Part shown: positions 1 to 7,325 of the stretch, in pieces
Layout: the number at the start of each line of letters is the position of its first letter
How positions within the stretch are numbered: position 1 is the first letter of the stretch
Assembly: GCA_964393185.1 (NCBI GenBank)
Contig: CAYMSO010000002.1
Span: 62,001-126,000 of the forward strand
Origin: CAYMSO01 sp964393185
GTDB lineage: Bacteria > Patescibacteriota > Dojkabacteria > J137
Direction of reading: 5' to 3'
Length of the DNA: 64,000 nucleotides
The notes under the pieces: generated by a model
The model's database searches: none
Told to the model about the DNA's origin: nothing
Seen by the model: only the letters and a program-made list of their open reading frames with translations
Position numbers and translations under genes: made by a program

Positions 1-1
1 A

Positions 2-160
2 GACATAAGTTTGTCACAAAAAAGAGATTATTCAGAAATAGAAAAAGTAGAAAAAGGTGGGCCAATAGCTATGGCTGATTATCACATAGTCAATGAAAAT
101 ATTACCCTGGAAGAATTGAAAACAAAAACAGAACAAATAATTAACAACTTAAAATCTTAA
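2..160 (+). CDS. C-terminal fragment of a probable nucleotide kinase (cut by window start)
   Basis: An open frame runs in from the left edge and ends at TAA 158-160, giving 52 visible residues. The end, with ADYHIVN followed by a charged helix (LEELKTKTEQIINNL), resembles the last strand and helix of P-loop nucleotide kinases such as guanylate or dephospho-CoA kinase. No catalytic motif is visible because the N-terminus lies outside the window. The Nudix gene begins only 9 nt later in the same frame, so the two are probably co-transcribed. The family call is a guess from the tail; that it is a real coding end is fairly safe. Confidence 0.45.
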   Translation, partial: DISLSQKRDYSEIEKVEKGGPIAMADYHIVNENITLEELKTKTEQIINNLKS

Positions 161-169
161 ATATTTATT

Positions 170-574
170 TTGACACCTAGAGCAGTTGGAATAATCATAG
201 AAAATAAAAAAGGAGAAATACTTCTTCTTAAAAGATCTGCAAATGTTGATCATGAACAAGGAAAATGGGAAAACATAGGTGGAAAAGTAGAAGAAAATGA
301 GAACTTTGAACAAGCCGCACATAGGGAAGTAATGGAAGAACTTGGGTGCAAAATTGGTGACTTAGAACTATTACACGAATATACACCTCAGGAGACAGGT
401 AAATATCAGATCCAGTTGTTTAAGACCAATATTATAGGTACACCAGAAATTAAAGAACCGAGTATGTGCGATCAAATCGGATGGTTTAGCAAAAAAGAAT
501 TAAAGAACTTGGACCTAGCAAAGTATACACAGTCTGACTTTAAGTTTTTAGGATGGATTGCCAATGGAATCTAA
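170..574 (+). CDS. Nudix hydrolase
   Basis: A 134-residue single-domain Nudix protein, expected to hydrolyse a nucleoside diphosphate linked to another moiety (for example oxidised dNTPs). The Nudix box is complete: G38, E44, then R52-E53-V-M-E56-E57-L-G59, matching GX5EX7REUXEEXGU, so the Mg-binding glutamates are present. The start is a TTG; no ATG occurs before the Nudix box and no Shine-Dalgarno sequence is seen. It follows the kinase fragment by 9 nt and its end overlaps the next gene by 11 nt, so the three form an operon-like run. The substrate cannot be told from sequence. Confidence 0.85.
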   Translation: MTPRAVGIIIENKKGEILLLKRSANVDHEQGKWENIGGKVEENENFEQAAHREVMEELGCKIGDLELLHEYTPQETGKYQIQLFKTNIIGTPEIKEPSMCDQIGWFSKKELKNLDLAKYTQSDFKFLGWIANGI

Positions 575-1871
575 ACATGAAGACAGAAATGATCTTGAAG
601 ATTCGCCAGTAAATTCTGGAAAAAATCTGCTTGGAAAAATAAAAGTATCCAGGAGAAATTTTGGTAGGTTAACTCTGGGTGGACTTGTTTCTGCCATCGC
701 GGATCAACTTGTTCTTGATGGACTTGGAGGAAGATATGTAGAACTCCTGCTTACCAATCCAACTTTTAGAAAAAAATTAATAGAGTCTATAACTTCTGGT
801 GAGTATAAAGAAGATATTAGAGATGTGATTGAAAGTAATTTTGGCAAAATTCAAAAAGCTATAAATTTAGGAAATAAATTAGAAGACATTAAAGACCCTT
901 TTTTAGGAAATTGTTTTGATAAAGTGGAATTTTATAAAATTAATGGTAGACTACCTGAATACCGCGAACAAATTATGTTCGTAGCTGAGTTAGGCAAGTC
1001 ACTTCCTGTAAGTAGTGAAGTTGTAGAAATTGAAGGAAAACTCTACGGTAGCTTTACCAAAACTGTACAAAAAATTCCGTATCCAGTAATTACCTTACCT
1101 GGCCCACCAGTAACACCAGGTACATTACCAACAAATATTACAGAATCTTACTACAAACTTAACAAAGATAAACCGCTTCAGAAGTTTAATGGTGAGGGAT
1201 TTGTTGGTGATGGTGGTATCTATATCAATGGAAAAGGAGGCTTATTAGTTGTAACTTACGATGAGATGCAGGAAATAATACAAAATCCTGGCGATACCCT
1301 AGCCCTAGAAGGATACGGCTTTACATACAATTCCTCAACAAGCCAAGAGGAGTTTTTAGCTCAGATTGATACATCAGAAATTCTTTCGCAGAAATTGCTA
1401 AGCAATTTAGTAGCTTACAATAGCTTTTTAGTGACTTTTTACACCCAAAATAACGAGTTTAGAACATGTGTATTTTCTAGTTATACAGGATTCGATAGCG
1501 AAAGTGGACAAATTCGAGGTGCATTCGGTCAGGATACACTTTGGACAATAAGAGATATGCTTCAAATGATAGACAATTATAAAGGGCTTCATCCAGAATT
1601 TGTAGAATCTACAATGCTAGTTCCCGATGCAGGATCAAGAGATAATTTAATGAGTTCTTATGGTCTGCCTATTGAAGAATTAAAGCAACTTCAAGAAAAA
1701 CATGGCATCCGGCTTTTTAGTCCTGGTGGAATCAATGGCACAGACTATATTACCGAAGATTTGGCAAAGAAAATTGGATCTAATGCTTACAGAACTTTTG
1801 GTGACCATTTCTTTCAATTACCAAAACCCAAACGAGTAATGATAGTGGCAACAGCATCAAATAATTTTTAA
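564..1871 (+). CDS. Unrecognised protein with a twin-arginine-like N-terminal segment
   Basis: A 435-residue protein that I do not recognise. I prefer ATG 564 over TTG 558, since AGGATGG lies just upstream as a possible ribosome site. The N-terminus is charged, then reads SRRNFGRLTLGGLVSAIADQ, which resembles a twin-arginine signal (SRRxF followed by a weakly hydrophobic stretch). A Pro-rich linker near residues 175-200 is followed by a Gly-rich part (GDGGIYINGKGG), faintly like phosphodiester-glycosidase folds, but I cannot support that family. It overlaps the Nudix gene end by 11 nt. If the signal is real the protein would be exported folded; no tat genes are in the window. Function unknown. 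Confidence 0.7.
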   Translation: MESKHEDRNDLEDSPVNSGKNLLGKIKVSRRNFGRLTLGGLVSAIADQLVLDGLGGRYVELLLTNPTFRKKLIESITSGEYKEDIRDVIESNFGKIQKAINLGNKLEDIKDPFLGNCFDKVEFYKINGRLPEYREQIMFVAELGKSLPVSSEVVEIEGKLYGSFTKTVQKIPYPVITLPGPPVTPGTLPTNITESYYKLNKDKPLQKFNGEGFVGDGGIYINGKGGLLVVTYDEMQEIIQNPGDTLALEGYGFTYNSSTSQEEFLAQIDTSEILSQKLLSNLVAYNSFLVTFYTQNNEFRTCVFSSYTGFDSESGQIRGAFGQDTLWTIRDMLQMIDNYKGLHPEFVESTMLVPDAGSRDNLMSSYGLPIEELKQLQEKHGIRLFSPGGINGTDYITEDLAKKIGSNAYRTFGDHFFQLPKPKRVMIVATASNNF

Positions 1872-1891
1872 TTTTAAATTACGAATAAACC

Positions 1892-2074
1892 ATGTAAATG
1901 GTTTGAGGCATAATTTAAANNNNNNNNNNNNNNNNNNNNNNNNNNNNNNNNNNNNNNNNNNNNNNNNNNNNNNNNNNNNNNNNNNNNNNNNNNNNNNNNN
2001 NNNNNNNNNNNNNNNNNNNGAATATATAAAATATCATGACTAAGAATGGCCAGTACCCGTACATGATGATAATA
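1892..2074. repeat. 83-nt repeat, copy A (interrupted by scaffold gap)
   Basis: The halves at 1892-1919 and 2020-2074 together equal, base for base, the uninterrupted copy at 2483-2565. The 100-N gap sits exactly at the junction of the two halves. The right half contains a small inverted pair (ATCATG...CATGAT) and a GTAC-CC-GTAC core, so it could fold as a hairpin. Confidence 0.8.
1920..2019. other. Scaffold gap (100 N)
   Basis: A run of exactly 100 N, the conventional placeholder for a gap of unknown size. The flanking sequence is repeat copy A, so the real length and content (possibly further copies) are unknown. Confidence 0.98.
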
Positions 2075-2130
2075 AGGGTGGATATAAAGCAGACTTTATT
2101 AAAATAACTTTATTCCACAATATATTCGAA

Positions 2131-2379
2131 TTATATCTCTGTTGGCTCATAATTCTCTTCAGGAGCAGCACCTATTAATTCTCCATTCTCAAATCTCCAT
2201 ACTCCCTCTGTTCCTAAGTCTACATCTACTGGTCTGCTTAGGTCTAAAGATAACTGTTTAAAATGATTTTGCATTTCAGTAGTATCAAAAGCAATACCTC
2301 CTTGATTTAATTGCTCTCTATAGCCACTAAACCATATTGTGAAAGGTTTTTCCTCAACTTGAGTGGAATTATTTTCCAT
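2131..2379 (-). CDS. Small hypothetical protein between two repeat copies
   Basis: An 82-residue acidic soluble protein with no recognised domain and no membrane segment. It starts with ATG and has a Gln/Asn-containing middle and an acidic tail ending EENYEPTEI. It lies between the two direct copies of the 83-nt repeat and next to the scaffold gap, so it could be part of a repeated unit. Its coding status rests mainly on codon pattern and length. Confidence 0.5.
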   Translation of the reverse strand: MENNSTQVEEKPFTIWFSGYREQLNQGGIAFDTTEMQNHFKQLSLDLSRPVDVDLGTEGVWRFENGELIGAAPEENYEPTEI

Positions 2380-2482
2380 ATAATTTTTAATTAATTATAT
2401 AATAATAACTTATTCTGCTAGAAGTTGGCAACTAATAAAAGCGTCCGATTAGGAATACTTCTTAGTATAAATTAAATGAAAG

Positions 2483-2565
2483 ATGTAAATGGTTTGAGGC
2501 ATAATTTAAAGAATATATAAAATATCATGACTAAGAATGGCCAGTACCCGTACATGATGATAATA
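2483..2565. repeat. 83-nt repeat, copy B
   Basis: Identical to the two halves of copy A (1892-1919 plus 2020-2074) and in the same orientation. It holds the ATCATG/CATGAT inverted arms around a GGCCAGTACCCGTAC core. It is not clearly coding in any frame. It could be a REP-like element or a remnant of a duplicated intergenic unit. Confidence 0.8.
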
Positions 2566-2587
2566 TAAAACTACGGACGAAGTCCCT

Positions 2588-2630
2588 CATACCCCATAAC
2601 TCAAACCTCACAACTCAAAACTAATAACTA
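2588..2630. repeat. Degenerate heptamer array, AACTCAA type
   Basis: A short array of variants of AACTCAA / AACCTCA / CCATAAC with roughly 7-nt phasing, ending at the stop codon of the MazG-like gene. It is the same class as the arrays at 25665, 35090, 62525 and 63142. Confidence 0.6.
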
Positions 2631-3011
2631 GCTACTATATTTCCCATCAAAACCTCCTAACGTAGGATTAGCTTTTCTGTTTTTAACTTTTTCTACTGGG
2701 AATCGTTTTCTATATTCCTCCAAGCGAGCCTCTAAAGCTTCAAACATATCAACATCAAATGTAATTGCTAATCTGGCCACACACCAAAGCAAATCTCCAA
2801 TCCCATCTTTTAGCTCTTCCCTGTTAAGCCTTATAACTTCCTTAATATCTTCTTCAGTATTAGTCCACTTAATCACATTCCAAATTTCTCCGCTTTCTTC
2901 TGCAATATTACAAAGCATATTATATGTAGAGTAGAGTGCCCCAGACCAACCGCGTTCATCAGAGAATTCTTGAATTAAATTCTGCAATTGTTTCAAATCT
3001 TTTGAGTTCAT
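2628..3011 (-). CDS. MazG-like nucleotide pyrophosphohydrolase
   Basis: A 127-residue all-helical protein of the MazG/dUTPase-like NTP pyrophosphohydrolase superfamily, which cleaves NTPs or dNTPs to NMP plus pyrophosphate and removes non-canonical nucleotides. The metal-binding pattern is visible: AEESGE at residues 37-42 (E38, E39, E42), then E66, D69 and D73 in EELKDGIGDLLW. It is one domain, as in short MazG relatives, unlike the duplicated E. coli protein. The substrate is unknown. It neighbours Nudix and deoxyribosyltransferase-like genes, which suggests a nucleotide-cleaning role. Confidence 0.8.
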   Translation of the reverse strand: MNSKDLKQLQNLIQEFSDERGWSGALYSTYNMLCNIAEESGEIWNVIKWTNTEEDIKEVIRLNREELKDGIGDLLWCVARLAITFDVDMFEALEARLEEYRKRFPVEKVKNRKANPTLGGFDGKYSS

Positions 3012-3099
3012 TTTGTGTAAATAATAATTAAATACTAATAAAAGAATAATACTAAAAATTTGTATGATAAAATATGCGCATTATACACATTTTATACAT

Positions 3100-3708
3100 A
3101 TGAAAATTTTTTTTGGCGCATCAACTTCTCGTTTTCCTGAATTTAAAGACTACTACACTGCTATAAGGGATTTATTGGTAGAAGATGGTCATGTAATAAC
3201 TAGGGACTGGTTGAACATGTATAAAAACGATTTTTTGAATAATCCAAAAAGATTTGATTTTGCGTTCGAAAAAGCACCTGTATACGAAGCAGTTTTAAAA
3301 GCTGCAATGGAAGCCGAAATGCTCATCTTCGAAGATACAGTGTCTAGTTTTAGTAACGGCCATCTAATGACATTGGCCTTACAAAGGCAAAAACCTGTAT
3401 TAGTAATGTGGATTAAAGGCAAGAAGAAAACATATCTAAAAACAAGCTTTATTCATGGCATTAAATCAGACTATCTTCAGATTTCGGAGTATTCTATGGA
3501 GAACTACAGAGATGTAGTGCGATCATTTATTAATAAGTACGAAAAGCATTATCAGCGCCATCGATTTAACCTAGTAATAGACGAAGTAGAAAAAAAATAT
3601 CTTGATTGGGCCAGCCACAAATACAATAAAACAAGAACAAGACTAATAAAAGATGCAATAAGATCAAAACTCGAACACGATGATGAGTACAAAAGTTATT
3701 TATCGTAG
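3100..3708 (+). CDS. Nucleoside 2-deoxyribosyltransferase-like protein with ribbon-helix-helix tail
   Basis: About 202 residues from ATG 3100; an in-frame ATG at 3064 would add 12 residues. The first 150 residues follow the Rossmann-like deoxyribosyltransferase/TIR-like fold: MKIFFGAST strand, GHVITRDW, EAEMLIFEDTVSSFSNGH, then KPVLVMW. The usual S-x-G-x-E catalytic region reads SSFSNGH, so the standard glutamate is not obvious. The last 45 residues (RFNLVIDEVEKKYLDWA, then KTRTRLIKDAI) look like a ribbon-helix-helix DNA-binding domain. A sensor-enzyme fused to a repressor is one reading; a catalytically dead ligand-binding regulator is another. Confidence 0.65.
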   Translation: MKIFFGASTSRFPEFKDYYTAIRDLLVEDGHVITRDWLNMYKNDFLNNPKRFDFAFEKAPVYEAVLKAAMEAEMLIFEDTVSSFSNGHLMTLALQRQKPVLVMWIKGKKKTYLKTSFIHGIKSDYLQISEYSMENYRDVVRSFINKYEKHYQRHRFNLVIDEVEKKYLDWASHKYNKTRTRLIKDAIRSKLEHDDEYKSYLS

Positions 3709-3711
3709 CTA

Positions 3712-3806
3712 AACCCCTACACCCTGTACCTTGAACCCTGCACCTTGTCCCCTGTACCTTGTCCCCTGTACCTTGCTCCTATACCTTCCCCCCTTTACCT
3801 TGCTCC
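3712..3806. repeat. Degenerate heptamer array, ACCCTGT/ACCTTGT type
   Basis: A C-rich array made of alternating heptamers ACCCTGT and ACCTTGT (a 14-nt double unit repeated about four times, then decaying). It fills the convergent gap between the deoxyribosyltransferase-like gene and the P-loop kinase gene. There is no coding frame and no transposase nearby. Confidence 0.8.
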
Positions 3807-3810
3807 CCCA

Positions 3811-4434
3811 CTAAATTATTCCCGCACCTAGCTCATCTTCAAATTCTCGATGCAGTTCTACTGTAGCAATATTATTTGTTTCTACTAATTCAAAAGCTAA
3901 ATCTGGATATAAGTGTTCCAGAAAGGGCTTAACTATTGATCCACTTAAATAATCTAAACCATACACATCTACATGAATATCGTAGGTGTAGTTTTTATAT
4001 TCTCTGGTTCCATTTTCTGCAGAAGTATCATACTTATCTTTTGTAGTTCTATCTAAATGCATTGTTAGTGGTAATATTCCTAATTCTTCTTTAGTAACTT
4101 TAATAAATTTTTCGATTTCTTCTGCCTCCCGAATATGTACAAAAATCAATCCCTCTTCAGAAGTCTCTTTAATTTTTTGTATAAGATACTTAGTTGGTTG
4201 GTCGCCTTCCAAAATCGATTGTTTTTTATAAGCAATCATTAAATCCCGTGCTTCTTTAGTTTTTTCTGATTTGCCGTCCCACAATCCTTCTTGTATAAGT
4301 CTCATTTTGCTAGGAAAGATAGAGGAAAATGAATAAACTGGAATTGAATGCTGCTGCATAAACAGTCTTGTTGTTTTAATGAATGTTCCTTTTCCAGACG
4401 TGGCAGGACCATTAATTATAATTATTTTTTTCAT
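3811..4434 (-). CDS. P-loop nucleotide kinase-like protein
   Basis: A 207-residue protein opening with a strand and Walker A loop, GPATSGKGT at residues 9-17. The GKGT form is typical of adenylate-kinase-like nucleotide or small-molecule kinases. Further strands (GLIFVHIREAEE, LPLTMHLDRTT) resemble the middle of dNMP kinase folds. The phosphate acceptor is unknown. It lies 4 nt downstream of rmuC on the same strand, so it is probably the second gene of that operon. Confidence 0.65.
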   Translation of the reverse strand: MKKIIIINGPATSGKGTFIKTTRLFMQQHSIPVYSFSSIFPSKMRLIQEGLWDGKSEKTKEARDLMIAYKKQSILEGDQPTKYLIQKIKETSEEGLIFVHIREAEEIEKFIKVTKEELGILPLTMHLDRTTKDKYDTSAENGTREYKNYTYDIHVDVYGLDYLSGSIVKPFLEHLYPDLAFELVETNNIATVELHREFEDELGAGII

Positions 4435-4438
4435 ACAT

Positions 4439-5581
4439 CTACTCTAACAAAGAAGGTTTTTCTATTTCTTCTGCAGCAATTTGCAGAGATTCACCGGTAA
4501 TATTAACTACATCTTTATCTATTTGCTTAAAACTTTTGTAGGCTGCATTATAAGAATTCACAGTTGTGCCCAGATGTTTACCAACTTTATCAAAATGTTC
4601 TTCGTATGCATTCAAGTGTTTAATAAGTTTTGCAACATTTTCTCTAATTAATTTAGCAGATTCCTCGATTTTTAAAGCTCTTAATCCCTGTACAACGGTC
4701 TGTAAGTATGCAAGAAAAGATGTTGGCGAAACAATAATCACTCCCTTTTCTTTAAACGCATACTCAATTAAATCCTGAGTATTAACTTGAATTGCCCCTA
4801 CCTTGTTTATTAATAAATCATAATAGATTCCTTCGGAAGGAATAAACATAAAAGCAAATTCTGTTGTTCCCTCATCTGGTCTTATGTATTTAGATGTCTC
4901 GTCAATTCTATTTTTCAAATCAGTTTTGAATTGTTTTTCCAGTCTTTCTCTTTCCACTACATCTTCAGTTACAACAATTCTATTATAGTTTTCTAAAGAA
5001 AACTTGGAGTCGATGGGGATGATGCTTTCTTTTATGAATATAACAGCATCTACAATTTCGCCATTCTTAAACTTATACTGCATTTGATAATCTTTTGGAG
5101 AAAGCACATTTTTGAGAGTTGTTTCCAAAAAATATTCACCTAGCACACCTCTTTGTTTAGGATTTTTTAAGATTTTTTCCAAACTCTCCATTTGTTTTGC
5201 AAAATCTACAACCTGCTCATTTGTTTTCTCTAGTATTGTCAATTTTTCTGTCACACTTTTTATAATTATTGATGTTTCCTTTTGAGTATCAGAAATAGCC
5301 TTTTGGGAAATAGCAAAATTTTGCTGAATAGATCGCTGACTTTCGCTCATTTGCTTGTGCAGAAGCTCATTTTGTAAAGTAAGTAGTTGATTGATTTCGG
5401 ACCTGGTTTTGTCTAGCTTACTTTCCTGAACCTCGTTTAGCACCTTGAGTTGTTCCTGGAGTAGATATAATTTTTTTTCCAACTCAATATCGGGGGATTT
5501 TGTAAGCTTTTTACTAAGGTAAAATACTGCAATTAGCAATACGACAAGTAACGCAATTATAAAAATATTCGTAGGGTTCAC
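4439..5581 (-). CDS. rmuC: DNA recombination protein RmuC family
   Basis: A 380-residue protein with the RmuC layout: an N-terminal membrane segment (about 5-22), a long coiled coil (about 30-140) and the nuclease-like RmuC domain (about 140-355). The domain shows GVLGEYFLETTLKNVL, the PIDSKFSLENYNR core and a FMFIPSEGIYYDLL stretch. RmuC limits DNA inversions and is related to PD-(D/E)XK nucleases. The start is GTG. The P-loop kinase follows after 4 nt, so they probably share a transcript. Confidence 0.9.
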   Translation of the reverse strand: MNPTNIFIIALLVVLLIAVFYLSKKLTKSPDIELEKKLYLLQEQLKVLNEVQESKLDKTRSEINQLLTLQNELLHKQMSESQRSIQQNFAISQKAISDTQKETSIIIKSVTEKLTILEKTNEQVVDFAKQMESLEKILKNPKQRGVLGEYFLETTLKNVLSPKDYQMQYKFKNGEIVDAVIFIKESIIPIDSKFSLENYNRIVVTEDVVERERLEKQFKTDLKNRIDETSKYIRPDEGTTEFAFMFIPSEGIYYDLLINKVGAIQVNTQDLIEYAFKEKGVIIVSPTSFLAYLQTVVQGLRALKIEESAKLIRENVAKLIKHLNAYEEHFDKVGKHLGTTVNSYNAAYKSFKQIDKDVVNITGESLQIAAEEIEKPSLLE

Positions 5582-5682
5582 ACTAACAAGTTAAGAGTTA
5601 AATTTTGACTATTATAATTCTACTATATATAACAAAAATTGATTTAGAATTTTTAAAATATTGTAAGAAGTTTGACAGAAAC

Positions 5683-5811
5683 TTAAAGTCTCCAGCTATC
5701 AAGTGAATAGTTTATATTTTCAATAGCTATTTTTTGTATGATTTCCATTATGTGTTGATAAAATGCTTCCACAGAAATTCTGTACTCCTTGCTCCGATCA
5801 TTCATAATCAT
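5683..5811 (-). CDS. Possible 42-residue small protein
   Basis: An open frame from ATG 5811 to TAA 5683 encodes 42 residues (MIMNDRSKEYRISVEAFYQ start). It has reasonable codon composition and sits directly downstream of the membrane protein gene on the same strand. No family is recognised, and it may be a remnant of a larger gene. Confidence 0.25.
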   Translation of the reverse strand: MIMNDRSKEYRISVEAFYQHIMEIIQKIAIENINYSLDSWRL

Positions 5812-5824
5812 GCTAATGTGTGGC

Positions 5825-6394
5825 CTATTGCATAACGGAGGCTAACAAAAGTATTACTGATAATGCGTTGCCAAACATAAAGCTTATCTCTTGTATGGCA
5901 TTTTCTTTAAATCTATAGAAAATTATACTTAGTAGAAGAAAAATAACAGCAGACAGTTGTGTAATAATCATGTAATCACCTATTTTAGAAACATCGTTTA
6001 TTTGCATGGCAATTTCTAAAAGCATGACCCAGCTGAGATAGAAAAACAGCATACTAAATTCGCAATGAATAAAACCTAAAGAGTCATACAGAGTATATGC
6101 AGTAATGAACAAAGAAACACTAATAATGATGGTCAAACCAAATAATATACTATAATTTTCAAAATTGTAGATTTTGTTCAGCCCATATGCAAAAGGAAAG
6201 ATTAGTAAACACACACTCCAGCAAATTATTCTAACCTTCCAAAGTAAGGTATTTTCCGAGAAGTCTGTTATACCGCTCAGAGTTTCATTTTCGAAATTAT
6301 ACTTTTTATTCCTATTAAAAGTTTTTATTATCAGTGCAACAAACAAAAATAGGAGAAGAATAGTAGAGCCAGAAAAAATTACAATATATGTCAT
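5825..6394 (-). CDS. Hypothetical multi-pass membrane protein
   Basis: A 189-residue protein with about six hydrophobic segments: near residues 3-23, 52-70, 80-100, 108-130, 140-160 and 168-188. Polar connectors are short, with one charged loop (about 24-50) after the first segment. No transporter or enzyme motif is recognised. The neighbouring methyltransferase is also on the minus strand but 50 nt away. Function unknown. Confidence 0.6.
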   Translation of the reverse strand: MTYIVIFSGSTILLLFLFVALIIKTFNRNKKYNFENETLSGITDFSENTLLWKVRIICWSVCLLIFPFAYGLNKIYNFENYSILFGLTIIISVSLFITAYTLYDSLGFIHCEFSMLFFYLSWVMLLEIAMQINDVSKIGDYMIITQLSAVIFLLLSIIFYRFKENAIQEISFMFGNALSVILLLASVMQ

Positions 6395-6444
6395 ATTTTT
6401 ACCAATATAAAAACACAGTTTACATTTTTATCTCAGAATTTCAA

Positions 6445-7242
6445 TTATCTAACTTTTCGAGATACAATGGCCATAAACATTGGAATCTCACGCCTAGCAA
6501 TATTTTCTGTTTTCGCTGCTTTACCCACACTGTTTTTATCCGAAACCCATTCTTCAATATCTTCAATCATAAATCCATTTTTTGCCAAAGATTTAATATA
6601 ATTTTGCAGGGGTTCGTGAAAACTCCATGTTGTTGTTCTTTGTTCTCCACCTGGGGTCAAATCTATAGGAATCTTGGCCGAAGTCATATATGCATAAACC
6701 TTTCGATACTGTTTTTTATTTCCTTCATCAATTCCCCAACCGGTATGTCTTGGTATTCTAAAATATGGGTGATTAAGAACAATAATAAACTTTCCTTCAT
6801 TTTTTATATGACTTGCTACATTTTTAAAAACATTGCTATAAAATTCAACATTTTGAAGAGCAAGAATAATTGTGCATGCAGAAAATTTTGATTTCGAAAA
6901 TTCTTGTATTTTAGTAATATCTGCTACTTCAAATTTATGTTCTGGATTCCTTTTTTGGTTTTTGGCATGTTGAATTAAATCTTTGGATAAATCAATTCCT
7001 AAATACTTTGTGTCTCTAGGAATATATCTTTCCAGAATACCTTGTCCACAACCTAAATCTAGCAAGCTATCCTCTTTTTGAAGACTAAGCATTCTTAAAA
7101 TCTTAGGAATAATTATTCTTTCGTGAAAGTATTGTCCCTTATTTCCCACTAAATCATTGTACCAAGTAGATACTTTTTGCCAAGATGTGTCTTGTCTTGA
7201 GCTTTCTTGTCTATACTTTCTAGTTTTGTTAAATTTTTTCAT
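6445..7242 (-). CDS. Class I SAM-dependent methyltransferase
   Basis: A 265-residue protein with a Rossmann methyltransferase core. The SAM-binding motif LLDLGCGQG is at residues 60-68, followed by the acidic strand end YLGIDLS (near 80) and VADI (near 105). A C-terminal insertion with HTGWGID and TWSFHEPL may shape the substrate pocket. The basic N-terminus (MKKFNKTRKYRQ) could bind nucleic acid, but the substrate is unknown. It is divergently transcribed from lepA, with its own -35/-10 ending 6 nt before ATG. Confidence 0.8.
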   Translation of the reverse strand: MKKFNKTRKYRQESSRQDTSWQKVSTWYNDLVGNKGQYFHERIIIPKILRMLSLQKEDSLLDLGCGQGILERYIPRDTKYLGIDLSKDLIQHAKNQKRNPEHKFEVADITKIQEFSKSKFSACTIILALQNVEFYSNVFKNVASHIKNEGKFIIVLNHPYFRIPRHTGWGIDEGNKKQYRKVYAYMTSAKIPIDLTPGGEQRTTTWSFHEPLQNYIKSLAKNGFMIEDIEEWVSDKNSVGKAAKTENIARREIPMFMAIVSRKVR

Positions 7243-7248
7243 CTACTA

Positions 7249-7277
7249 ATTTTAGTCTTTAAACTTATTAATTACAA
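7249..7277 (-). promoter_or_regulatory. Promoter of the methyltransferase gene
   Basis: On the minus strand, TTGTAA (7272-7277) and TAAAAT (7249-7254) are separated by 17 bp. The -10 ends 6 nt before ATG 7242, which predicts a leaderless transcript. It lies back to back with the lepA promoter. Confidence 0.55.
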
Positions 7278-7290
7278 TCCAATATGCCGA

Positions 7291-7319
7291 TTGACCAGCT
7301 GCTAAATATGTAAGATAAT
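7291..7319 (+). promoter_or_regulatory. Promoter of lepA
   Basis: TTGACC (7291-7296), a 17-bp spacer, then GATAAT (7314-7319). Six nt later comes the GTG start at 7326, so transcription should begin at or next to the start codon. Confidence 0.65.
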
Positions 7320-7325
7320 TACCAC

